Source of the DNA: Stenopsyche tienmushanensis
Lineage: Eukaryota > Arthropoda > Insecta > Trichoptera > Stenopsychidae
Direction of reading: 5' to 3'
Assembly: GCA_008973525.1 (NCBI GenBank)
Contig: WACJ01000408.1
Location: 124,001 to 188,000 of the forward strand
Length of the DNA stretch: 64,000 nucleotides
Each line of letters begins with the position of its first letter. Positions within the stretch are counted from its first letter, which is position 1. Shown in pieces: positions 10,952-22,089 of this stretch. The position numbers were made by a program, and so were the translations under genes. The notes under the pieces are model-generated. The model had not been told where the DNA came from. It did not search any database and saw nothing but the letters and a program-made list of their open reading frames with translations.

Positions 10952-12130
10952 TTTGCTTGGAGGAAAAATTAATACAGGACACCGAAACGCTCCGGGTAAG
11001 AATGGATAGAAAATGCTCAAGTCCTCTTTTATTAGGATCGCGTTTAAATAATTTAGCTGGACAAAAGTAGTTTTTGCTAATCTTCTATGTAAATTATAGC
11101 ATGTGGCAATATAATGCCTATATTGTGGTTACAGACGGCAGCTTGTAATTGATTAATGGCAAAATTGATGGTTCGGACGCTCCGACAATGATACGTTACG
11201 GTTGAATTTTTATCAGGCTTATAAATTATTATATTCCAATCAATAATTTACAAGATAACATCGGAAACATTCAAAATATCTCGTGAAAAATATCGAATTT
11301 TGACAGAGATTGATTGATACGATTCAAAGAAGCTGCCAAATTTTTAACTTTTGCTTTCGTTCCATCGTAAAAATATATTCATACATCTAATTAAATTTAT
11401 GGAATCAGAAGTGCTAAAAACCCTTACTTCTTAGCTGTTAAAATACACTCTCTTGCAAGCAAATTAAACGTGAAATAAGACAGTAAATTAAAAATTGCTA
11501 TGGGCATTGTTAATATATTTTTATAAAATGCATTGCGTACTATGTACTATGATTTAAGTCTCGAAAGCTGGACTACAATCAATAATGTCGTCGGTATTGC
11601 GTTGACGATTACTTTCATATTGTATAAATGTATCAGATTTTTAAATTTTCTGCCTTAGCACTATAATGGCTGATGACACAGCATATGTACCATAGTCAAT
11701 TTTGATTTGTAAAATACGTGCTCAGGAGCATTACATTTTTTTCGTACTATTAATCCATTTAATTTTGTGTGTTAATAAATAGCTTTACAAAGTTCGTATT
11801 AGTTTTCCATTTTTCTTTAATTTTATTACACTAGAGTAAATTTGTCCGAAAATCCCTCCGAATAAACTCTTATTTAAATACCACAGTACAAATTGACTTT
11901 GGAATTTCCCTGTAAATTCATTCCAATTTACAACCCACTCAATTCTCATATTTAATACTAGCTTTAATATAGATACAAATTTTTATTTTAAGACAAAATG
12001 ACAACGAGAAAAATACCATTGGGTTTTATCAGGTTGAGTCAAAAATACTTTTTACGATTTTTTAATCAAACATTTATTTAGCTTTAACAAAATAACAGAA
12101 CAATAGTACTCTATTGCATATTCACCATTA
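10952..12130. other. IR upstream intergenic region, nothing identified
   Basis: AT-rich sequence upstream of the receptor start. Presumably includes its promoter, but I could not place a convincing TATA box or initiator, and no coding or repeat match was seen. Confidence 0.4.
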
Positions 12131-12134
12131 TTAG

Positions 12135-12570
12135 TGACTAGCTGGTACCCGGCGCGTTGTTGCCATAGAAGTAATAATTCTAAAAATATCATTTGAAATT
12201 TGAAAGAGTTATCTTGTTTAATTAGGAGTGATAGAAATAATGAACCTTATTTTATTTTGTTGGTTTTGTTATAAATATGAACAAACAAACATTGATTTTA
12301 TATATAAGATATACTGTAAGTAAATTATACTATACCTACATTATTTGAGAAAGTGCAAACAATAAGTTGGTAAAGTTTTATCGCAATCGAATGAACGGTA
12401 TGGCAGCGCATTAAATATGGACAAACAAACATTATTTTTTTTATATTAGTTTATCCCTATGTTACTCGCGAATTTCTTAGCAATAAGTGCACGAAGTTTT
12501 ATCGCAATTTGATGAACGGTATGGCAGCGCATTTTGAACGAACAAAACCCAATTCATTTTTATATATGTA
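12135..12570 (+). repeat. RTE/SINE-like repeat cluster
   Basis: Opens with CTAGCTGGTACCCGGCGCG, a start common to insect RTE-like or SINE repeats, followed by three tail units (ATGAACGGTATGGCAGCGC, GGACAAACAAACATT), each ending in a TTTTATATA-type run. Confidence 0.6.
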
Positions 12571-12599
12571 TTCCATTTAAGAAATTCTGCAAAAACAGA

Positions 12600-12740
12600 A
12601 TAGATCCAGGGACTATGGGAGAAGTGGTAAGGCAGATCACCCAAGTTCCAGAATTTTTTGCTGCGTCAATTTTGCTGTATGCGATTTTGCATTATCGTGT
12701 AACAGTATGAAATTTTTCCGATTGACCGAAGGGCGTTTTT
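12600..12740 (-). pseudogene. mariner transposase scrap
   Basis: On the minus strand, FILLHDNAKSHTAKLTQQKI and then LELG correspond to the mariner 'HHDNARPH' block containing the second catalytic Asp. Short, frameshifted, no ends recognised. Confidence 0.6.
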
Positions 12741-13234
12741 CTCTGCCATGCACACAATATTTTTTGGTTTTCAGCTTCAAGACAAATAAGCTTGAATTAT
12801 GATTTTGCATCTAAGTTTTTAATATACGCGATTAAAAGCTCAGATTATTTACCGTCCATCTTTATCTCTTTTTATAAACGATCATTGCAACAATTCTCTC
12901 AAAATATTTATCCTTGATCATATTGCCCGAAGCCGTATTTGGGGGCATACCTGATATTTTCGACGCATAAAAGTAAAGTTGCCTCAATAAATTTAATGAA
13001 AATGTGTAACTCAACCTTATATTTCTATATTGAAAATGATTGATGAGGCTTCAGCGCGTAAACAACACGTGCTACTCGCTTATAATGACATTATTGACAA
13101 CAATATTGACATCCAACAAGCGAGTTCACGTCCAAAATATATTATTTTTGTATCGAAGAATGAGCGATATGTATTTTATTTAAAATATTTTGACAGCCTA
13201 TAAAGTAATATGCTGTCCCAAGGACTTTGTTTAA

Positions 13235-15872
13235 CCTGTTAAATGCCAACGACGCGCCGGTGCGTCAGACGTGTTCGTGCCCCGTACGCCAACGACGCGC
13301 CCGTGCGCAACTACGTTTCATCACAGAAAAACACATATTTTTTAACACTTAAACTTTACTATGCTAAGAACACATATTGATGAATCCAAAAATGCCTTCA
13401 CATTTTTAAAAAACTCGGTATTTCCGTTTCATTTTTAAATGAATTTAACAGAGGTCATCAGGGCTGCCTACTGAATGATCTTTGCTACGTAACTGATTCT
13501 ATTGTGAGAAGTATGTACATATTTGGGAACGGGAGAGCATCGTCACTTAAATTTGCCTTATCTGTTTATATGACTGATAATACCACAATACCGGGGAATA
13601 CCATTTATCTCTAAAACATCAATCCTTCGTAAATTGTCTTCTGACAGGAATCGTTTTATACTCGTCTTGTTGCGATTTTTTATATAAAATTCTCATTTTT
13701 TTCCCGTGATTTATAAAAATTGTCATTTTTATGTTTGTGCTGAAACTTTTTCATGATTTTGTCTTGAGACTATTTCGTGATTTTGTGCTGTGAATTGTTT
13801 CTTGATAATATTTTTTTGTCGTGTAAAATATTATTCCATAAAAATGGAATTCAAAGCTTTTTCGGATGAAGGTGAATACTCTGATAATTAAAGTTTTAGT
13901 GAATTACCTTTTGGGGAGGACATATTTTCTTTAGATGGTGAGGATAATGTAACAATCTTTCAAGAACCCACAGGTGCAGGCGTTTTTATTTGGGAAGAGC
14001 GGGATTTTAGTCCTATAATCCATCCATTTGATGACTTCGTCAGGTATTAAAATAAATATCAGTGATGAAAATGAAAGCGAATTGGGTTTTTTTAAAAATA
14101 ATTTGTGGACGACGAAATGGTAAACATAATAGTTACAGAGACTAACCGTCAATATCATTATGTGACTTCCAAATTACTATTTTTGAGTACTCGCCTAAAA
14201 TCGTGGATTGATTCCAATAAGGATGAAATATATGTTTTTTGGGTCTGTGTTTGTTATTCCCATTAAATTCAAGAAATTCAATAGACCATCACTGGTCAAC
14301 TGATCCATTATTATATTCACCAATATATTCAGAAACTATGCCTCGAAATAGATTTCAATTATTACTTCGCATGTTACATTGTTACAACAATGAAGAAAAT
14401 GTTTAGTTTAGTTTTAGAAGTTTGCATAAAATAAATCCAATTTTAAACATTTTAAAAAAAAAAATTGCAAGTGCATATTATCTTTATAGGAAAATTTGCA
14501 ACGACAAAAGTCTATTATTATTTAAAGGACGCCTGATTTTTAAACAATATATACCGTCAAAAGTCATTTTGTTCGTTCTTGTATAAAATTGTCGTTTGGT
14601 ATAAAATTATGTGTTAGATATAATCATACATACAGGATCAACCACAGAATTTACTGATAATTCTGATATGGGAGTTGGAGCTAAAGTCGTAATGTCTCTC
14701 ATTACCCCATATTTAGGCGCCGGTCATACATTATATTTTGATAACTGGTTTGCGACCCCAAAACTATTCCAGAAATTGCAAGAAAGCAAAACCAATGCAG
14801 TCGGAATTGTGAAGCGAAATCGTCTCGAAATGCCAGCATTTAAAAAAAAATGAAGAAAGGGGATTCGTGTTCATTTCATATAAAAACTATTATGGCTCTA
14901 GCATGGAAAGACAAAAGGGACGTTACCATGTTGTCGACAATTCACACTCCTGAATTTGTAGAAACTAGAAAAACAAATTACAAAACCGGCGAGCCCGTAC
15001 TAAAACCTACTGTAGCTATTGATTATAGTAAAAATATGGGAAGTGTAGATAGGAGCGACATGATGATAAGCTCCATAAAAAGCATCAGAAAAACCATGAG
15101 ATGGTATAAGAAGCTCCTAATGCATATAATGTTCAATGCACATGCACTGTATATGCTGAAAACCGGAAAGCAGATGTCATTATCTAAATTTCCTTATTCA
15201 GTGATAGGTCAATTATTTGAAAAACATAAAATACTGATAGCTGCGAAAATAACATCCACGAGTCTACCATCACGGTTAGGAGTCAATACTCATTTTATTG
15301 GTACTAAACCCTTTTCGATTGGAACAAAACCTGGAACTTCATCAACGTATTTGAGAAAAATAATTGTTTTTATTGTTTGTTCTTCTTCAAAAAAAAAGAA
15401 CGGATAAAAAATATGTGTGTATACAGTGTAATGTGCCACTGTGTAAAGAACCATGTTTTAAAATTTATCACACACAATTGAATTTTTAAAACAATATAAA
15501 TAAAGTGTATTGGTTCAAAAAATATTTTTCAAATGATCTAAAAATATATCAAAAATAATAATATTTGTTTATATAAATTGAGACAACCCTAAATAAGCAA
15601 TTAATTTGAATGGCGTGTATATAATATTAGCAGAAAATTAAATAAAAAAATATAATCATTATGAGTTGTGGCAACCCTAATCAAGAATCACTCAAAAGCC
15701 GTAAATGATCCCGTAGGATGGCATGTGGTATACATATATATGCTAGGACACATAAGTCACCTTTTGGCAATAAAATATGCAAGTCAAACTCATTTTTATG
15801 CAATTTCTAATATCTCTAAATTCGCTGGCGTGGGGCGCACGGCTCGCTCATTACGCTATGGCAGTTAAAAGG
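13235..15872 (+). mobile_element. piggyBac-like element, 2.6 kb, TTAA-flanked
   Basis: TTAA at 13231-13234 and 15873-15876. The ends are CCTGTTAAATGCCAACG and the inverted form of CCTTTTAACTGCCA. Near the left end, GCCAACGACGCGCC occurs twice (about 13246 and 13290), a possible transposase binding repeat. The coding region is broken (13844-15485). The ends match the 63-bp element at 22021-22083. Confidence 0.85.
13844..15485 (+). pseudogene. piggyBac transposase pseudogene
   Basis: Cut-and-paste transposase of the DDE_Tnp_1_7 type, now dead. It starts MEFKAFSDEGEYSDN and meets a stop at once; the first third contains further stops and shifts. The best preserved parts are 14611-14850 (GAGHTLYFDNWFATPKLF, holding the catalytic Asp of the FDNWF motif) and 14850-15407 (SKNMGSVDRSDMM, third catalytic Asp). 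These two are in different frames, joined at an A-run near 14843-14850. A C-terminal Cys-rich tail (YVCIQCNVPLCKEPCFKIYH) follows near 15410-15483 after another frameshift. The first catalytic Asp region is too decayed to place. Confidence 0.85.
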
Positions 15873-16199
15873 TTAATAGATACATCCGATCTTTTGCGAT
15901 ATAAATCTCTTCAGTTACGTAAAGTGGTCGTCGCTTATTTTAAACGAGAACGAGCTCTACCTGTAATTCATGAAAATTTCCAAGAAATGAAATATCATGT
16001 TGTTCATTAAGGGAGCCCTTGAAAACAACGAATGATGATCGCTAATGCCTCTTGAGATATGTATAATATATATTAAATTCATTCAAAATGAAGGGTTGCG
16101 ACTCCCTCTCTAGTTTTAATGGAGCGGAGGGAAGCGAGTGTTAATCCTAGTAAAAGAAAAGTGGATTTAACGGACGCGAAAGTTTTGGAAGTTTCATTT

Positions 16200-16445
16200 A
16201 CTGTTTACTATTTAGTAGTCAACATGCATTTCCATCCGAATATGATGCTTATTATCCAAGAACTATTAATGTTACAGTTGGAACGTGATTGGCAAAGTTT
16301 TACGGAAATCTGTGAAAACATCCTTCAAAACGATTCGCATGATGGTTTTCCTTTCTGTAGTGATAAAGCACACTTTCATTTATTAGTATGTGTGAATAAA
16401 CAAAATTATTGGATTGATCACAAACTTCGTAAACAGTATGAGTGT
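16200..16445 (+). pseudogene. Tc1/mariner-superfamily transposase fragment
   Basis: The frame 16119-16484 contains DWQSFTEICENILQND and SDKAHFHLLVCVNKQNYWID, matching the 'SDEAHFH..G.VNKQN.R.W' block of IS630/Tc1-mariner-like transposases common in arthropods. Only about 80 residues remain; the N-terminal part of the frame is unrelated to anything I know. Confidence 0.6.
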
Positions 16446-16454
16446 TTAGTATGC

Positions 16455-17045
16455 AACATGCGATCTTCTTCTCCAACGACATAATAGCCAACCTTTTTTA
16501 AAGAGACTTGTCACTGGAGATGAAAGTTGGATACTCTATGAGAATATCCAACGTAAACGATCTTGGACCAAGGGTATAGAAGTTTTAACTGTAACTAAAC
16601 CTGGCCTACATCCAAAAAAAGTTTTGCTATGCATTTGGTGGGACTGGAAGGGGGTAGTTTATTATGAGCAACTTCAGCAAAGTGAAACGATCAATTCAAC
16701 AAAATATTGTTTCCAACTAGACAATCTAAAGGATGCAATTACCTCATCCTCCATACTCTCCGGATATTACCCCTTCAGATTATTATTTATTTCTTTCATT
16801 GAAAACTTCTTTACGTGGTAAAAATTTTAATTCAGAAAATGATATAAAAATATACCTTGAACAATATTTTACTAACAAACCTAGGAAATTTTGGGAAGAA
16901 GGCATTATGAGGCTTCCGGAGAGACGGAGAAAGGTAATAAAACAGAATGGATCATATATTATTCAATAAATTTTGATGTAATACAAATTATTGTTTATTT
17001 TTTTTTCTTAATATGAAAACGAAAGAAACTTATGGGACACCCTAA
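16455..17045 (+). mobile_element. mariner element, 5'-truncated with internal deletion
   Basis: Transposase pieces: PFLKRLVTGDESWILYEN (first catalytic Asp), HPKKVLLCIWWDWKGVVYYE, then directly HPPYSPDITPSDYYLF (third Asp, DD34D type) and FWEEGIMRLPERRRKV to a stop near 16967. The section with the second Asp is deleted near 16735 and the frame shifts there. A 3' terminal repeat (inverse of TTAGGGTGTCCCATAAG) ends at 17045 before TA. The 5' end joins the preceding fragment near 16450. Irritans-like subfamily is inferred from the sequence pattern. Confidence 0.85.
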
Positions 17046-17047
17046 TA

Positions 17048-17772
17048 CATCTGTGTTTTATGAAGTTAATTCAGTCAATTTTTAGATGAATGCTTTGTGA
17101 TGATCTTGTCCCATGTTACATATCATAAACGCAAATTTAAACTCTCAAAAACAAGAAACTATTACAAACCTAATATTTTTGTCTTACTTTCCTTCACGAT
17201 TTTTAATGAATTTTTATACAATCAAAACAAATCCACAACGTATGGCTAGGAATAGTAGAATTGTATGAAAAGCTTATTTGATCTCATGATAGGAAAAATC
17301 ATCCTGTTTATCATAAAAGTAGATCATATAAGATATTTATTATGGAATTCTTTTCATTCATATAAAAAAAAATCTTCTGATATATTTCCCTTCAGATCCA
17401 TGCCGGAAAACATACATTCAATGCGCTCGTTATAAGCGTGAAATATTGAAGCATTTGTAATTTTTCGCTGTAGTCAGGATAATAATAAATAATTAATATG
17501 TAGGAAAGAATTATAGAAATATATTATTTTATTTTAATATATGCATGATACAAGGTTTATATTCTTATCATTTGCCATGGCTTATTTATTAAATACTATA
17601 ATACAACGTCTAGACATTTTTGTTTTTCAACTGCTCATCAACTAATTTAACAATCGGTTTTATTGACGTCGATGATATACAGATCGATGATGTACATTTG
17701 TCGATTGAAGGGATGGCAAGGGGATGGTAATCAACGATTGAATAATCGATTAATTAATGGTTAAATAATTCG
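17048..17772. other. Intergenic, nothing identified
   Basis: AT-rich sequence between the mariner remnant and the 3' end of the Pro-rich gene. It includes that gene's 3' flank on the minus strand. No gene or repeat match seen. Confidence 0.4.
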
Positions 17773-19295
17773 TTATTGAGGAACTTGTGGATGAGGAGTG
17801 AATGGCAAAGGAACGTGTGGTTGAGGATTTAGTGGTTGAAAATCTGGTAGTTGATGAATCAATGGCTGAGGAGCATATGTTTGAGGAATTTGTGATTGAG
17901 TGATTGGTGGTTGAAGATTTAATTGTTGAGTAGTTGATGGTTGAGGAACTAGTGGTAGAGGAGCTAATGATGGAGAAGTATGTGGATTATCTACAGGTGG
18001 CTCTGTAATTTCATTCGGTTTTAATTGTGGAGGAATAACAACACTCGCTTCAGATCCATCTGGAAAAATATTTTCTTTTGGCGTCGATGAAGTTTCAACT
18101 ACATTTTGTGTAAGAGTCGGTGGAGCAATTGTCGTCAAAGTATCCACAGGTAGAGTAGTTGGTATAAAAACAGGATTATTCACAGTGGTCGTCACAGGTC
18201 TTTCGCCGACGGGTCCAATTTCGATCACAAACTTAATTGGCCGATAAAATATGGACCAAAAATTATGGGGGTTGTAATATAACTGTGGAATGCTCTGGAT
18301 CCAGGATAAATAATATGGCCGCGCCTCTACTCCTATCATCAGCAACGCAGCTATTCCAAGAATGCTAATTATATTGCTGTGCTGTAAAATAAAAATTCGA
18401 CCATTAAACAGAATCGTTATGCCATTGAGATAAGATAATGGAAGTACAATGCAGCTTAATGCATTAAAACTACATTTGCATTGGAGATAAAATGTTCAAA
18501 TATTATTTCGACAAGCATACGCTTAATAGCACTGATATAAAAATGATATAGCTGTGTTTGCATAGTTTTTAACGGGTTCTTAAAGGTCAAAAGTGAATGA
18601 ACAATATGTTTGTATGTACATCTGCATCTAGAATATGATATTTATGCATTGTTGAACATTTATAAACATCTTGTTTGATTAGATTTATCCAAATTTGAAC
18701 GTTAGACTTCTGTAAATGAGGCGTTTAGTCACAAGAACGTGGAAATGAATCACTGACATGCGAAAACACAACAAGACTAATTTTAAATACTTTAATAACA
18801 ATTTAAAACTAAATGTGACCATACGGTAACGGTGAACAACTATTTTACAGATCGATGCTTATTCTAACGCTGTAAAATGTTTTTTGCCACAGCAATTATT
18901 TAATATATACACTCAAACCTCTTTTTGTGCGACTTTTTTTGTGCGATTTTTTGCGGAACGCATCTACCGCACAAAAAAAGGTTTAAGTGTATCGTATATG
19001 AGATTAACATTTGTCGTTTGAATCTTAGATATATTTATCGCTGTATTTCTTATGTTGAAACACAAATAAACGCACATTCAGTACTTTGAAACTATCGTCT
19101 CATGCATTATATATCAGATTTCGGCAATAAGAGACACTATAAATTTTAAATAGCAGGAAATGTGTTCTGTTTAATTAATATCAACGTCTACGTTTATAAT
19201 TTTTTTTCAAATTTAGCTAGATTTTATTGAACGTACAGTAGTCGACATTGTAGATTAAGCGGTTAATAAAATTGAATAAATCTTACAGTTTTCAT
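17773..19295 (-). CDS. Secreted Pro/Gln-rich low-complexity protein, two exons
   Basis: Exon 1 (19287-19295) holds only ATG AAA ACT before GTAAGA. Exon 2 (17773-18381) begins after TTTATTTTACAG and keeps phase 0, giving 205 residues. The joined N-terminus MKTHSNIISILGIAALLMIG is a signal peptide, cut probably after VEA. The mature part starts RPYYLSWIQSIPQLYYN, continues Thr/Pro/Val-rich, and ends in about 70 residues rich in Pro and Gln with PQP-type repeats and no cysteine. An ATG plus two codons in exon 1 is typical of insect cuticular and other secreted-protein genes. I do not recognise a family; an extracellular matrix, cuticle or mucin-like role is only inference. A start at 18345 inside exon 2 would cut the signal peptide and is less likely. 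Confidence 0.7.
18910..18989. mobile_element. 80-bp pogo-like miniature element (MITE)
   Basis: Almost entirely two inverted arms, CACTCAAACCTCTTTTTGTG and its mirror ending AGGTTTAAGTG, between TA dinucleotides (18908-18909 and 18990-18991). Ends match the 819-bp element at 764-1582. It lies in the intron of the Pro-rich gene. Confidence 0.8.
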
Positions 19296-20440
19296 TGTTA
19301 AATTCTTCTTTTCCCCTCACAATGATAAAGCACCAAGAGTATATTGTCAGATGTATATTCAATCAATGTTGTCGATGGAATGTCAAATTTTCTTTTAAAT
19401 AAGTCAACTTCTTGTGTAATTACACGTGATAAGAAGTAACGAGCACTAATTAGAATGTAGCGTTTTAGGTAGAAATCTTTAGAAATCACCATTACGCCGA
19501 AGCATTAAATCTCCATTTGAAGAATCTTTGTTTACGAAAAATCATAGGCTTCAAAGACAAATTAGTCGGTGCTGTGATGACACAATACGTCTCTTACACA
19601 ACGCATGCAAGTTGACAAATTTATTCAGGCTTTAATCAAAACGGCTGAAGATATTATGCATTGAAATGAAACGAGGGGGTCAGAAATCCAAAGAAACGGG
19701 TTGTAAATCTTCTTTGTTCAGGTATTACAAGCGGGCTTATTTACACATTTGCAGCAACATGATGGCGCTAAATTCTTTGTTTCCTTTCAAAATAAAGAGG
19801 AAAGCTTCGCTTTGTAGCAAAACAATGACGGCATAAACAAATCCGATGGTGTTTGCCGAGACTCCCGCAGAGAAAACAACCCCTCCACGCACGAGGGTGG
19901 AAACGAAACAAACATTTTCCCATTCATTTGTATGGCGCTTATTATGTTTGTTTGGATCAATCCTCTTTACCAAAATATATTGAATATTGGCAAGATCAAC
20001 CGGAAATATGAGTCAAATTTTCCCACTTTAGAATAGGGATCAAATCGAAAAAGATGTGTTGATATACATATTTAAAAATTAATCTAACATTTCCCCGGCT
20101 AGAGTTTCGAGTAATTAACTAATTTAGAGTCAGCCCTGGAATAAGGAACATTTTAATATTCATTCATAGAGTAGGATTAGGAACCTTTTAACTTCGTCCC
20201 TTCATCAATGAAACTGACGACGAAAAACTTTTAGCCATGATAAATGCAGACCTTTAACTGAGCTTGAAAGATCTTGCAGAGATAATGAATATTGATAAAT
20301 CAAATATTTTGAATAATCTCCGTAAGCTAGAATGAACTATTTTTGAAAGTCAAGTGATTTGGCTTATAGGACAACTTATTGTATGACTATCTGCGAAATT
20401 TTGCTCGCCATACAAAAAGTTTTCATCAAATATTAACGGG
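19296..20440. other. Upstream of Pro-rich gene; no gene identified
   Basis: Contains the likely promoter of the minus-strand Pro-rich gene, but no clear TATA box. A 78-codon hydrophobic open frame at 19737-19973 (minus) has no recognisable family and is probably chance. Confidence 0.35.
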
Positions 20441-20479
20441 TGTTTAACCTGTATGGAAGGATGATCGCGTATTTGCGAG

Positions 20480-20690
20480 CGAAATCCAGTGATTCAGAAA
20501 TAGCACTCTTGTACGTTAAGCTCGGAGAGAGACTGAGACGGAGACAGAGATGAAGAGCTTCCTGCGTACATCGCACGATTGTATAGATCGTTAACCCAAA
20601 TTCATCGACTAATTATGATTTGAGAATGATATTATGAATCGATTTCAAGTGTGTTGTTTATGTTTACTTGAAGAAATTACCAAATATTGT
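20480..20690 (+). repeat. Dispersed repeat family E, copy 3
   Basis: Same order of blocks as 3040-3240 (GTGATTCAGAAA, GACGGAGACAGAGA, GCGTACATCGCACGATTGTA, TCGTTAACCCAAATTCATCG). Unclassified. Confidence 0.6.
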
Positions 20691-20739
20691 GTACTATCGA
20701 CTTTGTGTTTATTTATTTAACTCATTCGCCGCTGCGTCC

Positions 20740-21605
20740 ATTAGATATCCGCGCTTTCGAAATCCGAATCTCCGAAAAGCGAATCCAGCATCTCATTATT
20801 ACGTATTTCAAATGTTTACTTTACGAACGTCTTTCTATAATGTCTTCCAGATGACAACTGTCTAAATATAGTCGAATCTGCTATAAAGAACATCTTTATA
20901 TTGACTTTTTCCCTTTATAATCTCCGATTTTTAGCGGTGGTCTCTCCTATAACGGACAATTATGTTTTAGTCATAACATTCGAGAGATAATGCCATACTT
21001 TTATAACCATTTATCATCAACTTAATCGATTCACACGATTTTTAATGTGCCGTTCAGGAATTTTCAAGCATTCTATTTTTTTATAATAAAACTATGTATT
21101 TAATTATGTAATACGTGCATATCTTTTAATCTTAATAATAATATTATCAAATATCGAATAACATAATAAGGTCTCTATTACAATTATTCCCGTAAGCGTC
21201 GATTTCTTTCATTCGTAATTCAATACTTTGTGATTTTTAAATTATACTCATTTTATGTATATCCTTTACAACTGTAAAAGAAAACTATCTAATGAAACTA
21301 AATGGACCCGAACGTATTTCGATTTTGGAACCTGTAAATTGCAGAGAAATAATGCGGAGAAATTAATAAAATATTTGAAGAATTTATAAAATACGAGCGC
21401 TCCTTCTTTGTCATCTTATACTCTGGTCCCTAACCCGCCGTTATACGAGACCGTGTGTATCTTTCGAGATCCTCTTCGAAACTTGCATTCCTACTCACGT
21501 CTGTTCGTACTTGCTTATGTTCACTTTGTTTTTTTTTTTAAATTTAACTAATGATTAATGACTAATGAGTCAAGCTTATCGCCTAAGATAAAACAACACC
21601 TGAGA
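20740..21605 (+). repeat. Repeat family F, interrupted copy
   Basis: 20750-20872 and 21455-21605 match, inverted, one continuous stretch at 55195-55470 (ACTTTACGAACGTCTTTCT, CGAAACTTGCATTCCTAC, GCTTATC). The 20873-21455 section is absent there and appears to be an insertion. Confidence 0.65.
20873..21455. mobile_element. Probable pogo/Tigger-like insertion, degraded
   Basis: Starts TATAGTCGAATCTGCTATAA, close to the CAGTCGAACCTGCTATAACG ends of insect pogo-like elements, with CTATAACGGACAA nearby and CCGTTATACGAG at the other side. It is missing from the sister F repeat at 55.3 kb, so the boundaries are inferred by comparison. Confidence 0.5.
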
Positions 21606-22020
21606 TAAGATGCACCAAATGTCGTCTATGTTTATCCCATGTATATATATAGTATCTTCTGTTTACGCTCCGACTATCAAATTTGGGTCTTGTGAGAAAC
21701 AACACCGATTCACGTTGGGCGACGAGAGTGTTAAATATAAGCTTCATACGCGCTGTTGCGGTCCTGACAGATAAATGAATTTTTACAGATGATAAGTGGC
21801 GGACAAGCAAATATGGCATCTAAAACTATGAATATTTTAATTAGCTCACTACTCGAAGGGTTAAAGTTGGTTGCATACAACTAGTGTTTCTTCTCGAAAA
21901 TTATGTCTTGAAAATTTCTCGAGAAATATGCAAAATCGCGAATTCTCATTTCTCAGTTTGAAGTCATGATTTTTAAAGGGTTATTTTAAAAAAAAAGCAA
22001 TGTATGTTATTCACTTTTAA

Positions 22021-22083
22021 CCTTTTAACTGCCAATGACTCATCACCGCATACAAATTCGATGCGTCGTTGGCAGTTAAAAGG
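22021..22083. mobile_element. 63-bp piggyBac-type MITE, TTAA-flanked
   Basis: TTAA at 22017-22020 and 22084-22087. Ends CCTTTTAACTGCCAATGAC and the inverse of CCTTTTAACTGCCAACGAC, one mismatch in 19. Same ends as the element at 13235-15872. Confidence 0.85.
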
Positions 22084-22089
22084 TTAAAT

